From: Chitinophagaceae bacterium
GTDB taxonomy: Bacteria; Bacteroidota; Bacteroidia; Chitinophagales; Chitinophagaceae
Assembly: GCA_025351145.1 (NCBI GenBank)
Contig: JANXWM010000116.1
Coordinates: 1 to 12,058 of the forward strand
Reading direction: 5' to 3'
Length of the DNA stretch: 12,058 nucleotides
How positions within the stretch are numbered: position 1 is the first letter of the stretch; the number at the start of each line of letters is the position of its first letter. The notes below the pieces were generated by a model. That model saw nothing but the letters and a program-made list of their open reading frames with translations, was not told where the DNA came from and did not search any database. Position numbers and translations under genes: made by a program. Positions 1 to 8,200 of the stretch are shown in pieces.

Positions 1-515
1 TAGTATCTTGGCTTCCGTCCGCTACCATCAAAATAATAATCTTGCGAAATAACTCTTTCGGCATCCCGATTTTTCGGGATGCCTTTGAAGATTAAATATT
101 TTTCCCAAAGTTGTTCGGGGGTGGGGAAATCTTCTAAAGCAATTTCGGTTTCAATGTTTCCTTCGGTTGCTGTTTTATCATGAAATAAAAAGCCGTCACC
201 GTTGCTACTGAAAACAAAAAGGATGTCCAAACTTTCAGCATAGTCCAACGCTTGTTGAATTCCATCGCCTACTAAATGGTTGTTGTCCTTAGCTTCAATG
301 ATGGCAATTGCCATATTCGGTTTGTGATAGAGAATGTAATCGGCTCTTTTTCTTGCTCCTCTTGCCGTCATTTTTCCCCGAACAATTATTTTACCGTCAG
401 TAAAACTTACTTCCTCTAATATCTGTGTCTGCTTGTCCCACTTAGCATTTTCAAGTGCAGGTGTGATAAACTTTGTGCAAATATCTCTTTCCGAAAGAAG
501 TTGTTTTGAGTTCAT
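1..515 (-). CDS. hsdR: Type I restriction enzyme R subunit, N-terminal part (runs off left edge)
   Basis: This is the N-terminal 171 residues of the ATP-dependent translocase/endonuclease subunit of a type I restriction-modification system, which with HsdM and HsdS cuts unmodified foreign DNA in the cytoplasm. The ATG is at 515-513 and the frame stays open to the window edge. The visible part is the nuclease domain: D59 in RADYILY, E74 and K76 in IIEAK, then Q88 and Y92 in QQALDY. This is the PD-(D/E)xK fold followed by the QxxxY motif typical of HsdR, and then the common FVFSSNGDGF segment. The helicase domains would lie beyond the left edge, as would any hsdM or hsdS; none is visible to the right. 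An in-frame stop 36 bases upstream of the ATG supports this start. A strong hairpin lies inside the coding sequence at 60-83. Family assignment is secure; whether the full gene is intact cannot be judged. Confidence 0.9.
   Translation of the reverse strand, partial: MNSKQLLSERDICTKFITPALENAKWDKQTQILEEVSFTDGKIIVRGKMTARGARKRADYILYHKPNMAIAIIEAKDNNHLVGDGIQQALDYAESLDILFVFSSNGDGFLFHDKTATEGNIETEIALEDFPTPEQLWEKYLIFKGIPKNRDAERVISQDYYFDGSGRKPRY
60..83. repeat. Perfect 10-bp hairpin inside hsdR coding sequence
   Basis: Arms GGCATCCCGA (60-69) and TCGGGATGCC (74-83) are perfectly complementary with a TTTT loop. On the coding strand the stem reads in frame as G-I-P-K-N-R-D-A, so it does not break hsdR. 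A related TCCCG/CGGGA hairpin sits inside repeat copy B (4890-4909). It may be a small REP-like element tolerated in frame or a chance palindrome. Confidence 0.7.
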
Positions 516-529
516 CTTAGTCAGGGTTT

Positions 530-559
530 CAAAATAAAAAGGATTTAAGCATTAGACAA
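530..559 (-). promoter_or_regulatory. Possible Bacteroidota-type promoter for hsdR
   Basis: Read on the minus strand, TTGTC (559-555) is followed after about 20 bases by TATTTTG (536-530). This resembles the Bacteroidota pattern TTTG-N19-TAnnTTTG but is one base short in the -7 box. It would give a very short leader before the ATG at 515. The match is weak and rests on position only. Confidence 0.25.
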
Positions 560-670
560 CCATTATTTAAAAGTTAAAAGCTTAACGAATATAGCCATAA
601 TACCTGTTTAATTATATTTGAATTATCATGTAATTTTTTAGCTGATTAAGTTAAATCCTCGCTTCATTAA

Positions 671-750
671 AAGCTTATTCATAATCCAACAGTACAAGAG
701 TGCGACGCAACTAAAGCTTCATCATTGTTCTAGCCCCTGGCTCAAAAAAA
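671..750 (+). repeat. Dispersed palindromic repeat, copy A (right half plus tail)
   Basis: The core GTACAAGAGTGCGACGCAA is at 692-710, identical to copies D and E. The preceding bases (AAGCTTATTCATAATC) match the loop of copy D (AGCTCATTCATAATC). The bases after the core keep a weak version of the trailing block (CTAGCCCCTGGCTCAAAAAA against TTTAGCCTGGTACAAAAAA in copy D). The complementary left arm is absent, so this is a half element. It lies about 150 bases from the DUF6266 remnant. Confidence 0.8.
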
Positions 751-778
751 CAAGTAACCCACTTTCTTCTTTTTTTCC

Positions 779-879
779 TTTGGCTTATTGCAATGCCAGT
801 GATTTAGCAATAGTCTTTCTACATCTTGTTTTAGGTAATATATTTTACCTAAAATTTTAATAAAAGGAAGTAAGCCAAA
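779..879. repeat. Nested inverted repeats
   Basis: The outer arms TTTGGCTTA (779-787) and TAAGCCAAA (871-879) are a perfect 9-bp pair. Inside is a perfect 10-bp pair, TTTTAGGTAA (829-838) and TTACCTAAAA (845-854), with a 6-base spacer. A further 6-bp pair TATTGC/GCAATA lies between them on the left side. The nesting could form a branched structure. There is no coding signal and no clear terminator U-tract. The right end abuts the DUF6266 remnant. Confidence 0.6.
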
Positions 880-901
880 TTTGCGCCAGGTATGCAGGGT
901 A

Positions 902-1114
902 AAAGCTACTGACCTAGCGATGCTGCTGGCTTACTGCCCTGTGCTTAACTTGAGTATTTACACCACCGGCAGTGCGGCACGAAGTGCGGTTAACGATACA
1001 CTGGATGTATCCACCTTCAGCGGGCAAACAGTGGAAACCTATATTGCTTTTATTTCGGCTGATGGCAAAAACATTGCCAGCAGTATTTATACCGGCCAGG
1101 TTACGGTTTCCTGA
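902..1114 (+). pseudogene. C-terminal remnant of a DUF6266-family protein
   Basis: The last 70 codons read like the end of DUF6266 proteins, a Bacteroidota family of unknown function usually around 200 residues. Recognisable pieces are KATDLAMLLAY, IYTTGSAARS, DTLDVSTFSGQTVETYIAFI, SADGKNIASSIYTG and the final QVTVS before the TGA at 1112. The N-terminal two thirds of the family is missing and no ATG lies in frame. A TTG at 881 with AAAAGGAAG 11-18 bases upstream could start a 77-residue product, but this is more likely fortuitous. The upstream break lies at about 880-900, next to nested inverted repeats and repeat copy A. The family match is from memory of its consensus; I am fairly sure it is a truncated remnant. 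Confidence 0.65.
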
Positions 1115-1763
1115 ACAAAGCTGCATCCCGCTGCCGTATTCCGGTTTACGGTGGCCGGGTGTTTTCAATAGCACTTATTTTCAAAATCTGCTAAAATCTA
1201 AAAATCCTTACTCCCATTATACTCCCTATATAAGCCCTATATACTGCCTGTACACTAAAACCCTGTAGCTATTGCCACCGGCAAATGATGTTGAGCAAAT
1301 AGTCTATCCCCAATAATTAAAAAAAGGGAATATCAGAGAGCTTACCAGGTACCTGAAATGCCGTTGTTATTCATAAGATCAACAAGATCAGGAAAAAATC
1401 CTTTCTAATTAAAAACGCATTAATCCTTCTCCTTTATGCCGGTTAAAGCCAACCCGTAAAAAAATAAGATTTACTTTGATAATAATTTATACATTTATCA
1501 ACTCATAAAACCCGGCATATCTAATAAATTACAATAACAATGAAAAAACTAACCTCTTATTTCTTTACTCATTCATTGATTTTTTGCAAATCACCGGGAT
1601 AATTTCATACCCATGAGTATGAATCTTTCCCGATAAAAAATCTTTTACAGTCTTTAATAAACTATCTCTTAAAAATGCTTAAGCTGGAATTACTCTGGCT
1701 TTTTAAAAATATTTTTTGCTATCACCTATGCCTTACACTGCTTTTTAAATTAAAATTAATAAC
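1115..1763. other. Long intergenic stretch upstream of the metallopeptidase gene
   Basis: No substantial gene is visible in 649 bases. Contents: short AAAATC direct repeats at 1183-1206; a TATA-rich stretch at 1217-1245; a 20-codon frame (1540-1602) that begins like a signal peptide (MKKLTSYFF) and then stops, possibly a gene-start remnant or chance; a hairpin at 1595-1632; and an A-rich leader before the ATG at 1764. I could not place a convincing promoter for the peptidase gene. Confidence 0.5.
1595..1632. repeat. Imperfect 16-bp hairpin upstream of the metallopeptidase gene
   Basis: The left arm CGGGATAATTTCATAC (1595-1610) and the right arm GTATGAATCTTTCCCG (1617-1632) pair at 13 of 16 positions around a six-base loop. 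The seven pairs next to the loop and the five at the base are perfect. It overlaps the stop of the 20-codon frame and is followed by an A-rich run, not a long T run, so it is not a standard plus-strand terminator. Confidence 0.55.
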
Positions 1764-4721
1764 ATGAAAAAAGTTTTATTATTCACATCAATGTTCGCTT
1801 TAATTGCGACTTTAGGGTTTTCACAAAACGACAAATTTTGGTCTGCCAACAGTGAAAGCCGCAGCAGTATTTTAACAGACAAAGCCGTTGCAAGGCTTAG
1901 TTACCCTAAAGAATTTAAGTTGTTTAACTTAAATCTTGTTTCTTTAAAACAAGACTTATTTGCCATCCTGGACAATAATGTAAGTAAGCATTCGGCGGTT
2001 ATTTCGTTGCCAAATGCTGATGGTATGCTGGAACAATTTGAAGTAACAGAAGCCTCCAATTTTGAGCCTGCTTTACAAGCGGTGTTCCCTGAGATCAGGG
2101 CTTTTTCGGGTAAAGGAATTACCGATAAATATGCTACTTTAAAATTGAGCATCTCTCCGCAGGGAATACAGACCATGGTCTTTAGAACAGAAAAAGACGA
2201 CGAATTCATTGAACCCTATTCAAAAGACCACAGCGTTTATTCCGTGTACAGAACGCACAGGGAAAAAGGTAATTTGCCATGGACCTGCACCACACAAGAA
2301 CAGGTAATGGTGTCTGATATAAACGCCCAGATTTTAAATAAAGGCTTATCAAGCGGGAGTTCAACCGGCCAATTAAAGACCATGCGCCTTGCTCAATCCT
2401 GCAATGGGGAATACTCCAACTATTTTGGCGCAACAAGCTCTGCACAGGTAGCACTTGTTCTGGCTGCTTTTAATGCAACACTAACCAGGTGTAACGGTTG
2501 TTATGAAAAAGACCTGGCATTGCACCTGAATCTTATTGCAAACGACACAGCAGTAATTTATTATAACCCGTCAACTGATCCTTATACAACATTATCAAAC
2601 TGGAATTCCCAGTTGCAGTCAACGTTAACTTCAAAGATAGGAGAAGCCAATTATGATATTGGTCACATGTTCGGTGCTTCAGGCGGTGGTGGAAATGCAG
2701 GCTGCATTGGTTGCGTTTGTGTAAATGGTTCTAAAGGAAGTGGCATTACTTCACCTGCTGACGGAATTCCGCAGGGAGACAATTTCGATATTGATTATGT
2801 AGTACACGAAGTTGGCCACCAGTTGGGTGCTAATCATACTTTTTCAAATTCACTTGAAGGTACAGGCCAAAATAAAGAAATCGGTTCGGGCATTACTATT
2901 ATGGGTTATGCAGGTATCACAAGCCAGGATGTGGCCCCCCATTCCATTGATATATATCACGAAACTTCCATAGCACAGATACAGACCAATCTGGCTGCCA
3001 AGACCTGCCCTGTAAGTACAAACATTACAGCCAATAATGCAGCCCCGGTTATTGCAGCGGTTAGCAATTACACCATTCCCATCAGTACCCCTTTTGCACT
3101 TACTGGTTCTGCCACTGATGCCAACGGTGATGCCCTTACGTATTGCTGGGAGCAGAATGATAATTCAACAACATCAGGTACAGGCAGTATTGCATCTATT
3201 ACAAAAACAACCGGACCTAACTGGCTATCCTTTAGCCCAACCGCATCTGGTACACGTTTATTTCCAAAATTGTCAACGATCCTCGCTGGTTTAAATGTAA
3301 CCCCGGTATTGCCCGGTGGTGATGCAGGTACAAACATAGAAGCATTGAGTTCTGTTTCAAGAACGCTGAACTTCAGGTTAACTGTTAGGGATAATCATGC
3401 TTACAGTTCAACTGCCCCTCTTGCAATTGGCCAAACAGCTTTTGCTGATGCAGTAGTCACGGTAACCAATACATCAGGCCCATTCGCGGTTACAGCGCCT
3501 AACACAAATGTTACATGGAGTGCAGGAAGCACAGCCACTGTTACCTGGAGTGTTAATGGCACCAATGCAGGATCGGTAAATTGTGCTGCAGTAAATATTT
3601 TATTATCTACTGATGGCGGAAACACATTCTCTACTGTTTTAGCTTCTGCAACTGCTAATGATGGTACAGAAGTTATTACTGTTCCTGCAACGCAGGGTAC
3701 CACCAACCGTATAAAAGTTGAGGCAGTTGGTAATATCTTCTTTGATATTTCCAATACCAATTTCACCATTACATCCCCAGCACTTTGCGCAGACGCTGCG
3801 GGATTAACAGCTTCGGCCATTACACAAACAACTGCTACCCTTGGCTGGAATACAGATGCAAGTGCCAACAGTTATGATGTAGACTATAAAGCAACCACAT
3901 CATCAACCTGGATCAATGCTGCTACAGCCACAACATCTACTTCAGTTAACCTTGCAGGTTTATTGGCCGGTACAACCTACGATTACAGGGTAAGGATCAA
4001 TTGTGCAGCAGGCGCAGGCAATTATATACAGGCACAGTTTACCACTTTGCCTGGAGCAACAACCTGCCCGGGTATCTATGATGTGAGCACCAATGGCAGT
4101 ACATCCGGCGCAGCTACCATACCACTGAATACTGATATTAAAGGTTTGATCGATGTGAGCAACGATAATGATTATTACAAATTCGTTGTAACAACCAGCG
4201 GCACAATAACCCTTACATTAACAACATTACCTGCAAACTATCAACTGTCTTTACTCAACAGCGCAGGTGCTGTAATACAGGTATCTGCCAAATCGGGCAC
4301 CACCAACGAAACTATCACCGGCGCAGCAACGGCAGGCACTTATTATGCAAGGGTCTATCCAAAAAGTGCCTCAACTTTCAATGCCAGCGTTTGCTACACG
4401 CTAAGGGTACAAGCCGCTGCACCCGGAACAAATAGTATGAGCATTGATTATATGGCTACTTCCTTAAGCAATCAATTCTCCGTATATCCCAACCCTGCAA
4501 GCACAGTAGCTAACCTTGCTTTTAATGCAGAAGCGGGCGGTAATGCTTCAGTTTCGGTGGTTAACCAAACCGGATCGGTGGTTTTAAGCAAGACATTTGC
4601 AGTTAACGAAGGAGCAAATACCAGGAAGTTAGATATTGGCAACCTGGCAAACGGTGTTTATTTTATTAAAATTCAAACAGGTTCAGTAATACAAATGGGT
4701 AAACTTGTTATTGTAAAATAA
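1764..4721 (+). CDS. Secreted reprolysin-like (M12B-type) zinc metallopeptidase with T9SS sorting domain
   Basis: This is a 985-residue exported zinc peptidase, expected at the cell surface or outside the cell; its substrate is unknown. Residues 1-20 form a signal peptide ending ATLGFSQ. A propeptide-like region follows to about 200. The catalytic domain carries the extended zinc motif HEVGHQLGANH, with H348, H352 and H358 as ligands and E349 as the base, and a Met-turn at M380 (TIMGYAG). Two CxxC pairs (C243/C246 and C314/C317, with C319) precede the motif. Downstream are an Ig/PKD-like segment (about 423-480), a beta-sandwich with VTWSVNGTNAGSVNC (about 575-670), a fibronectin type III domain (about 676-762), a pre-peptidase C-terminal domain (about 768-885), and a type A T9SS sorting domain (905-985, starting FSVYPNPAS and ending GKLVIVK). 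The start fits the signal peptide and has an A-rich leader. The gene stands alone, with a terminator 30 bases downstream. Confidence 0.9.
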   Translation: MKKVLLFTSMFALIATLGFSQNDKFWSANSESRSSILTDKAVARLSYPKEFKLFNLNLVSLKQDLFAILDNNVSKHSAVISLPNADGMLEQFEVTEASNFEPALQAVFPEIRAFSGKGITDKYATLKLSISPQGIQTMVFRTEKDDEFIEPYSKDHSVYSVYRTHREKGNLPWTCTTQEQVMVSDINAQILNKGLSSGSSTGQLKTMRLAQSCNGEYSNYFGATSSAQVALVLAAFNATLTRCNGCYEKDLALHLNLIANDTAVIYYNPSTDPYTTLSNWNSQLQSTLTSKIGEANYDIGHMFGASGGGGNAGCIGCVCVNGSKGSGITSPADGIPQGDNFDIDYVVHEVGHQLGANHTFSNSLEGTGQNKEIGSGITIMGYAGITSQDVAPHSIDIYHETSIAQIQTNLAAKTCPVSTNITANNAAPVIAAVSNYTIPISTPFALTGSATDANGDALTYCWEQNDNSTTSGTGSIASITKTTGPNWLSFSPTASGTRLFPKLSTILAGLNVTPVLPGGDAGTNIEALSSVSRTLNFRLTVRDNHAYSSTAPLAIGQTAFADAVVTVTNTSGPFAVTAPNTNVTWSAGSTATVTWSVNGTNAGSVNCAAVNILLSTDGGNTFSTVLASATANDGTEVITVPATQGTTNRIKVEAVGNIFFDISNTNFTITSPALCADAAGLTASAITQTTATLGWNTDASANSYDVDYKATTSSTWINAATATTSTSVNLAGLLAGTTYDYRVRINCAAGAGNYIQAQFTTLPGATTCPGIYDVSTNGSTSGAATIPLNTDIKGLIDVSNDNDYYKFVVTTSGTITLTLTTLPANYQLSLLNSAGAVIQVSAKSGTTNETITGAATAGTYYARVYPKSASTFNASVCYTLRVQAAAPGTNSMSIDYMATSLSNQFSVYPNPASTVANLAFNAEAGGNASVSVVNQTGSVVLSKTFAVNEGANTRKLDIGNLANGVYFIKIQTGSVIQMGKLVIVK

Positions 4722-4750
4722 AAGTAAACGATAAGTATTTAAGCATTAAA

Positions 4751-4784
4751 AAGAGGTTGCAATTTTGCAGCCTCTTTTATTTTT
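4751..4784 (+). terminator. Intrinsic terminator of the metallopeptidase gene
   Basis: The stem AAGAGGTTGCA (4751-4761) pairs with TGCAGCCTCTT (4766-4776) over 11 bp, with one G-U pair and a four-base loop. It is followed by TTATTTTT. The position, 30 bases after the stop codon at 4721, fits a Rho-independent terminator. The A run before the stem could also let it work from the other strand. Confidence 0.85.
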
Positions 4785-4875
4785 GCAGATGTTCCTGATT
4801 GCATTTTAAGACTATAAAAGTATATCATGCAGGCTTTTTTTATTAGCCATAGACAGGTACTTCTATTAAGCTTTT

Positions 4876-4945
4876 CTTGCGTTTTTAAATCCCGTATGTT
4901 TCATCGGGACGCACTCTTGTACGGTTGGATCATATATGCAGCAAT
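4876..4945 (-). repeat. Dispersed palindromic repeat, copy B (half element, interrupted)
   Basis: On the minus strand the core reads GTACAAGAGTGCG (4922-4910), preceded by a loop resembling copy A (ATCCAACCGTAC against ATCCAACAGTAC). The core is then broken by 27 bases (4909-4883) and appears to resume as ACGCAAG (4882-4876). Those 27 bases contain a TCCCG/CGGGA hairpin. They also contain CGATGAAA, which normally follows the core, so a local deletion is an alternative to an insertion. The second palindrome arm is missing. Confidence 0.65.
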
Positions 4946-4984
4946 TGCCTGCACGATAATTTTCCTGATTAAAATGAAGCAAGT

Positions 4985-5086
4985 TTGAGCTTTAGCTATG
5001 ATATTGTAAAAGCCCATGGTGGTGAAATAAAAGTGGAAAGTAAGGAAGGTGAAGGAAGTGAGTTTATAATTATGTTACTGGCTTAA
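4985..5086 (+). pseudogene. C-terminal remnant of a sensor histidine kinase
   Basis: The last 33 codons plus TAA of a kinase ATPase domain survive: LSFSYDIVKAHGGEIKVES, then KEGEGSEFIIMLLA and stop. This corresponds to the end of the intact kinase downstream (LSLSYDIIKAHGGEIKVETKEGEGSEFTIQLPES), and the two DNAs share an uninterrupted run from CATGGTGG through AAAGTGGAAA. Similarity ends abruptly at 4984: no G2-box glycines, N box or phospho-accepting histidine precede it. It lies between repeat copies B and C. The likely history is a paralogous kinase lost by deletion, or a duplicated 3' end left by recombination. It should have no function as a protein. Confidence 0.85.
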
Positions 5087-5105
5087 AAATATTATTAGGC
5101 TGTTG

Positions 5106-5205
5106 TTGCGTCGCACACTTGTACGCTTAGCTCATATTGAACAGAAAGTACAAGTGTGTGACACAAGAAACGATGAAAAATGTTCTTTAGCTGGTACAAA
5201 AAAGA
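5106..5205 (+). repeat. Dispersed palindromic repeat, copy C (both arms plus tail)
   Basis: The left arm TTGCGTCGCACACTTGTAC (5106-5124) and right arm GTACAAGTGTGTGACACAA (5148-5166) pair at 17 of 19 positions around a 23-base loop. The trailing block CGATGAAAAATGTTCTTTAG then CTGGTACAAAAAA (5171-5203) matches copy D and, more loosely, copy E. The element starts 19 bases after the remnant kinase stop and ends about 35 bases before the intact kinase start. Confidence 0.85.
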
Positions 5206-5239
5206 CCTGCCCTTAAATTAAAATCTTTAACTTACCATC

Positions 5240-8200
5240 ATGAAGCTACCCTCACCATTTGCTTTTAAAATACTGTTTGCTACAACAGTTTTATATACTG
5301 TATCAGCCTGCACCCACTCTTCAGAAATTGCCTTTCCTGCAGACGAAACAGAATTTCCGCAACCGGTAAGCAGGTCATTAAAATTCAGTGAACCGTGGAA
5401 AATAAATTGGACGGACAGCGTTTTGGGAGTAACACCTTTAATCAAAAAATTGGATTTCAATAAACTGCCAGTAAGAATATTCGACAGCTCAGGATTTTTG
5501 CCTTTTGCAAAAAAACCGGAAGAAGTTAACTTCAACTGGGATAAACTACCTGACACTATTTTTAATTATGATAACCTTCCATCAAAACCGTTAGTGTTTG
5601 AAACTTCTGTTTTAGAGCCACCAAAATTAATAAAGGCCGGTAACCCTTATCTAAAACGGGGAACATCAAACCTCGTTTACGAATTGGGGGAGCTGCAGGG
5701 CCTGATGGGTACTAAAATTACCTGTTTGCTTAAAGACAAAACCGGGATGCTTTGGATTGCTACTGATCAGGGCTTGTATCGTTACGATGGACAGAATTTA
5801 TTTTTATATTTTCGGGTATTGCCTTCTTATTCAATTTTTAGTATGCTGGAAGACAGAAATGGGAATATTTGGGTAGGCACTACAGGTAATAGGGGAGATC
5901 CGACAGGCGGTCTTTTTATTATTGATTTAAGGGCAGGCATAATAAAGCATCTTTTAACCGAACGGGGACTGGGAACTAACTGGATTATAAGTATGTTATC
6001 TGACAATATGGATAGAGTTTGGATGACAACTTATCCTAATGGTATTAAGATCGTTGATGAAAATACAAATACAATTAAAACTCTTAATAAAGAACAGGGC
6101 TTATCAAATGAAAGTGCAGGCATGATAATTCAGGATGCAGGTAACAATATATGGATATCAACTACCGGTGGAGGGATAAATATTGTTGATTTGAAAAAAG
6201 GAAAGATGAAATATCTGAATAAAGAAAATGGTTTAAACAATGATTCTGTCTCTTCGATGTTAAAAGACAATAGTAATAGAATATGGATAAAAGCGGAGGC
6301 TGATTCCGCCGAAGTAAACGAAGTTGATGTGAAGCAAGGAATTATCAAACATTTTAATAGAGATCAGGGGCTTAATGCCAGTTATATATTCAGATTAATG
6401 AATGACCAGAAGGGGAATATCTGGTTAGCAACCATCGGCAATGGTGTAAATACATTTGGAAATGGCGTGCAAATACTGGATCCGGCAACAGACAGAATTA
6501 AACAGTTGAATACCTCAAACGGCTTGACAGGCAACGATGTTCGGTATTTGTTGCAAGATGACTTTCAACAAATTTGGATAGCAACCCGCGCCGGCCTTAA
6601 CATGCTGAATAGAAATGGTAATAATATTGAGCATAAAGGAAAAAAGGAAATAGCAACCTTAGCAGAAGATGCTCATGGGCAAATATGGATTGGCAATTTA
6701 AACTCAGGCATAGATATTCTTGATAAAGCAACAGGCTTAGCCAGATCACTTACAAAAGCTAACGGCCTTTGCAATGATACGGTTCAAAATATGATGGTGG
6801 AAAACGGGAACATTTGGATTGGGACGAACGGCGGTACAGATATCATTGATTCAGCTTTTAAAACTATTCATCATTTTGGCCGGGTACAGGGTTTGAATAC
6901 GGAAAATGAGGCAACGATGATGAAAGATAAAGAGGGAAATATGTGGCTTGGTTCATCCAACTTTGATGCAGCGGGTATAGATGTACTTGATATGCAAAAA
7001 AGAACCATTCATCATTTAGGTATTGCCCAGGGATTAAAGGATACAATAATCTCTGACATTAAACAGGACAAGCTTGGACAGGTATGGGTAACTACTTTTA
7101 CCGGCGGTATCTATATAATTGATCCGGTAAAGAACACTATGAAACACCTGGATGATTTACCGGGATTGAAAGACAGGTACAATAAACTGTTTCTGCCGGA
7201 TGAGCATGATAATATGTGGATAGGGACCGGCAAAGGCATTTATATAATTAATGCAAAAGGCGATTCAGTAATTGCATTTTCAACACACGAAGGTTTAATA
7301 AGCAATAACATCATTTCTTTAAACGAATATAACGGCAGCATTTATGCCGGCACAACTGCAGGTATAAGTGTAATAGCTCCGCCTTCTGCTTCTAACGAAA
7401 AAAACTGGAAGGTTGAATCTTTCGGAAAAGCACAGGGGATCAGCAAAATTGGCAATAGTTATGCCTCGGATATTATCACCAAAAAGGGGATGTTTCTTTG
7501 GGGAGATATGGGTATAAATTTTTTGGATAATACCCATGATAATATAGCTGTTCCAAAAACTTATGTTACCGGTATTGAAATTTTTGACCAGCCCCAATAC
7601 TTCACAGATGAGCCCTGGTTGCACATTAGTAAAAAAGATACCCTATGGAACATTAAAAAAGATACTTTTTATTTAGAAGGCCGCCTACCCGCAAATACGT
7701 TGTTTCCTCAACAGGACAAAATGCAATGGGACAGTGTTTCAGATGCATTTAATATGCCTGTAAATCTTCTGCTCCCTTATTATCAGAATTACATTCAGTT
7801 CCGTTTTACGCAGGCAAATTTAGGTAGTCAGGATACAACATGGTACAAGTACATATTAGAGGGGATAGACAAAAAATGGAGCGAAAAAACTTCCAATTTT
7901 TACAGTCAAAATTACCTAAACCTTCCGCCCGGGGCATATCAGTTTAAGGTTTCAAGTATGTATAAGGGAAAATGGAGCGAACCTGCTATATTCAAATTTA
8001 CTATAAACGCACCTTGGTGGCAAACCTTGTGGGCGTATGTATTGTATATAGTTATTTTTGGTGGTTTGGTTTTGGTATTCTCATTATACCGCTCCAGGAA
8101 ATTAAAGAGAGAAAATATCAGGTTAGAAGAAAAGATAACCAAACGCACCAATCAGCTCCAGCAATCTTTAGAAGAACTAAAGGCAACACAGTCCCAACTC

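Larger units (their letters stand above)
516..880. other. Non-coding stretch left of the DUF6266 remnant
   Basis: I see no convincing gene on either strand here. The stretch holds a possible hsdR promoter, an AT-rich segment at about 540-660, repeat copy A (671-750), and nested inverted repeats (779-879). No tRNA-like or riboswitch-like fold was recognised. Confidence 0.6.
4722..5239. other. Intergenic stretch with terminator, repeat copies B and C and a kinase remnant
   Basis: These 518 bases carry no intact gene. They hold the peptidase terminator, an AT-rich segment (4785-4875), repeat copy B in minus orientation, the tail of a lost histidine kinase, repeat copy C, and a short A-rich leader before the kinase ATG at 5240. 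No clear promoter motif for the kinase was recognised. Confidence 0.7.

Noticed and set aside
1135..1160. CCGTA/TACGG hairpin after the DUF6266 remnant as a terminator
   Set aside because: The stem is only five pairs and no T run follows it.
972..1268. 98-codon plus-strand frame and a minus-strand frame over the DUF6266 remnant
   Set aside because: Both are other-frame readings of the DUF6266 tail and its AT-rich flank, with no recognisable protein features.
1710..1718. TATTTTTTG as a -7 promoter box for the metallopeptidase gene
   Set aside because: The spacing within the box is one base too long and no TTTG lies at the right distance upstream.
3401..3868. 155-codon open frame on the minus strand within the metallopeptidase gene
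   Set aside because: It runs antisense to the well-supported Ig-like and Fn3 region, has low-complexity Val/Ala composition and shows no recognisable motif.
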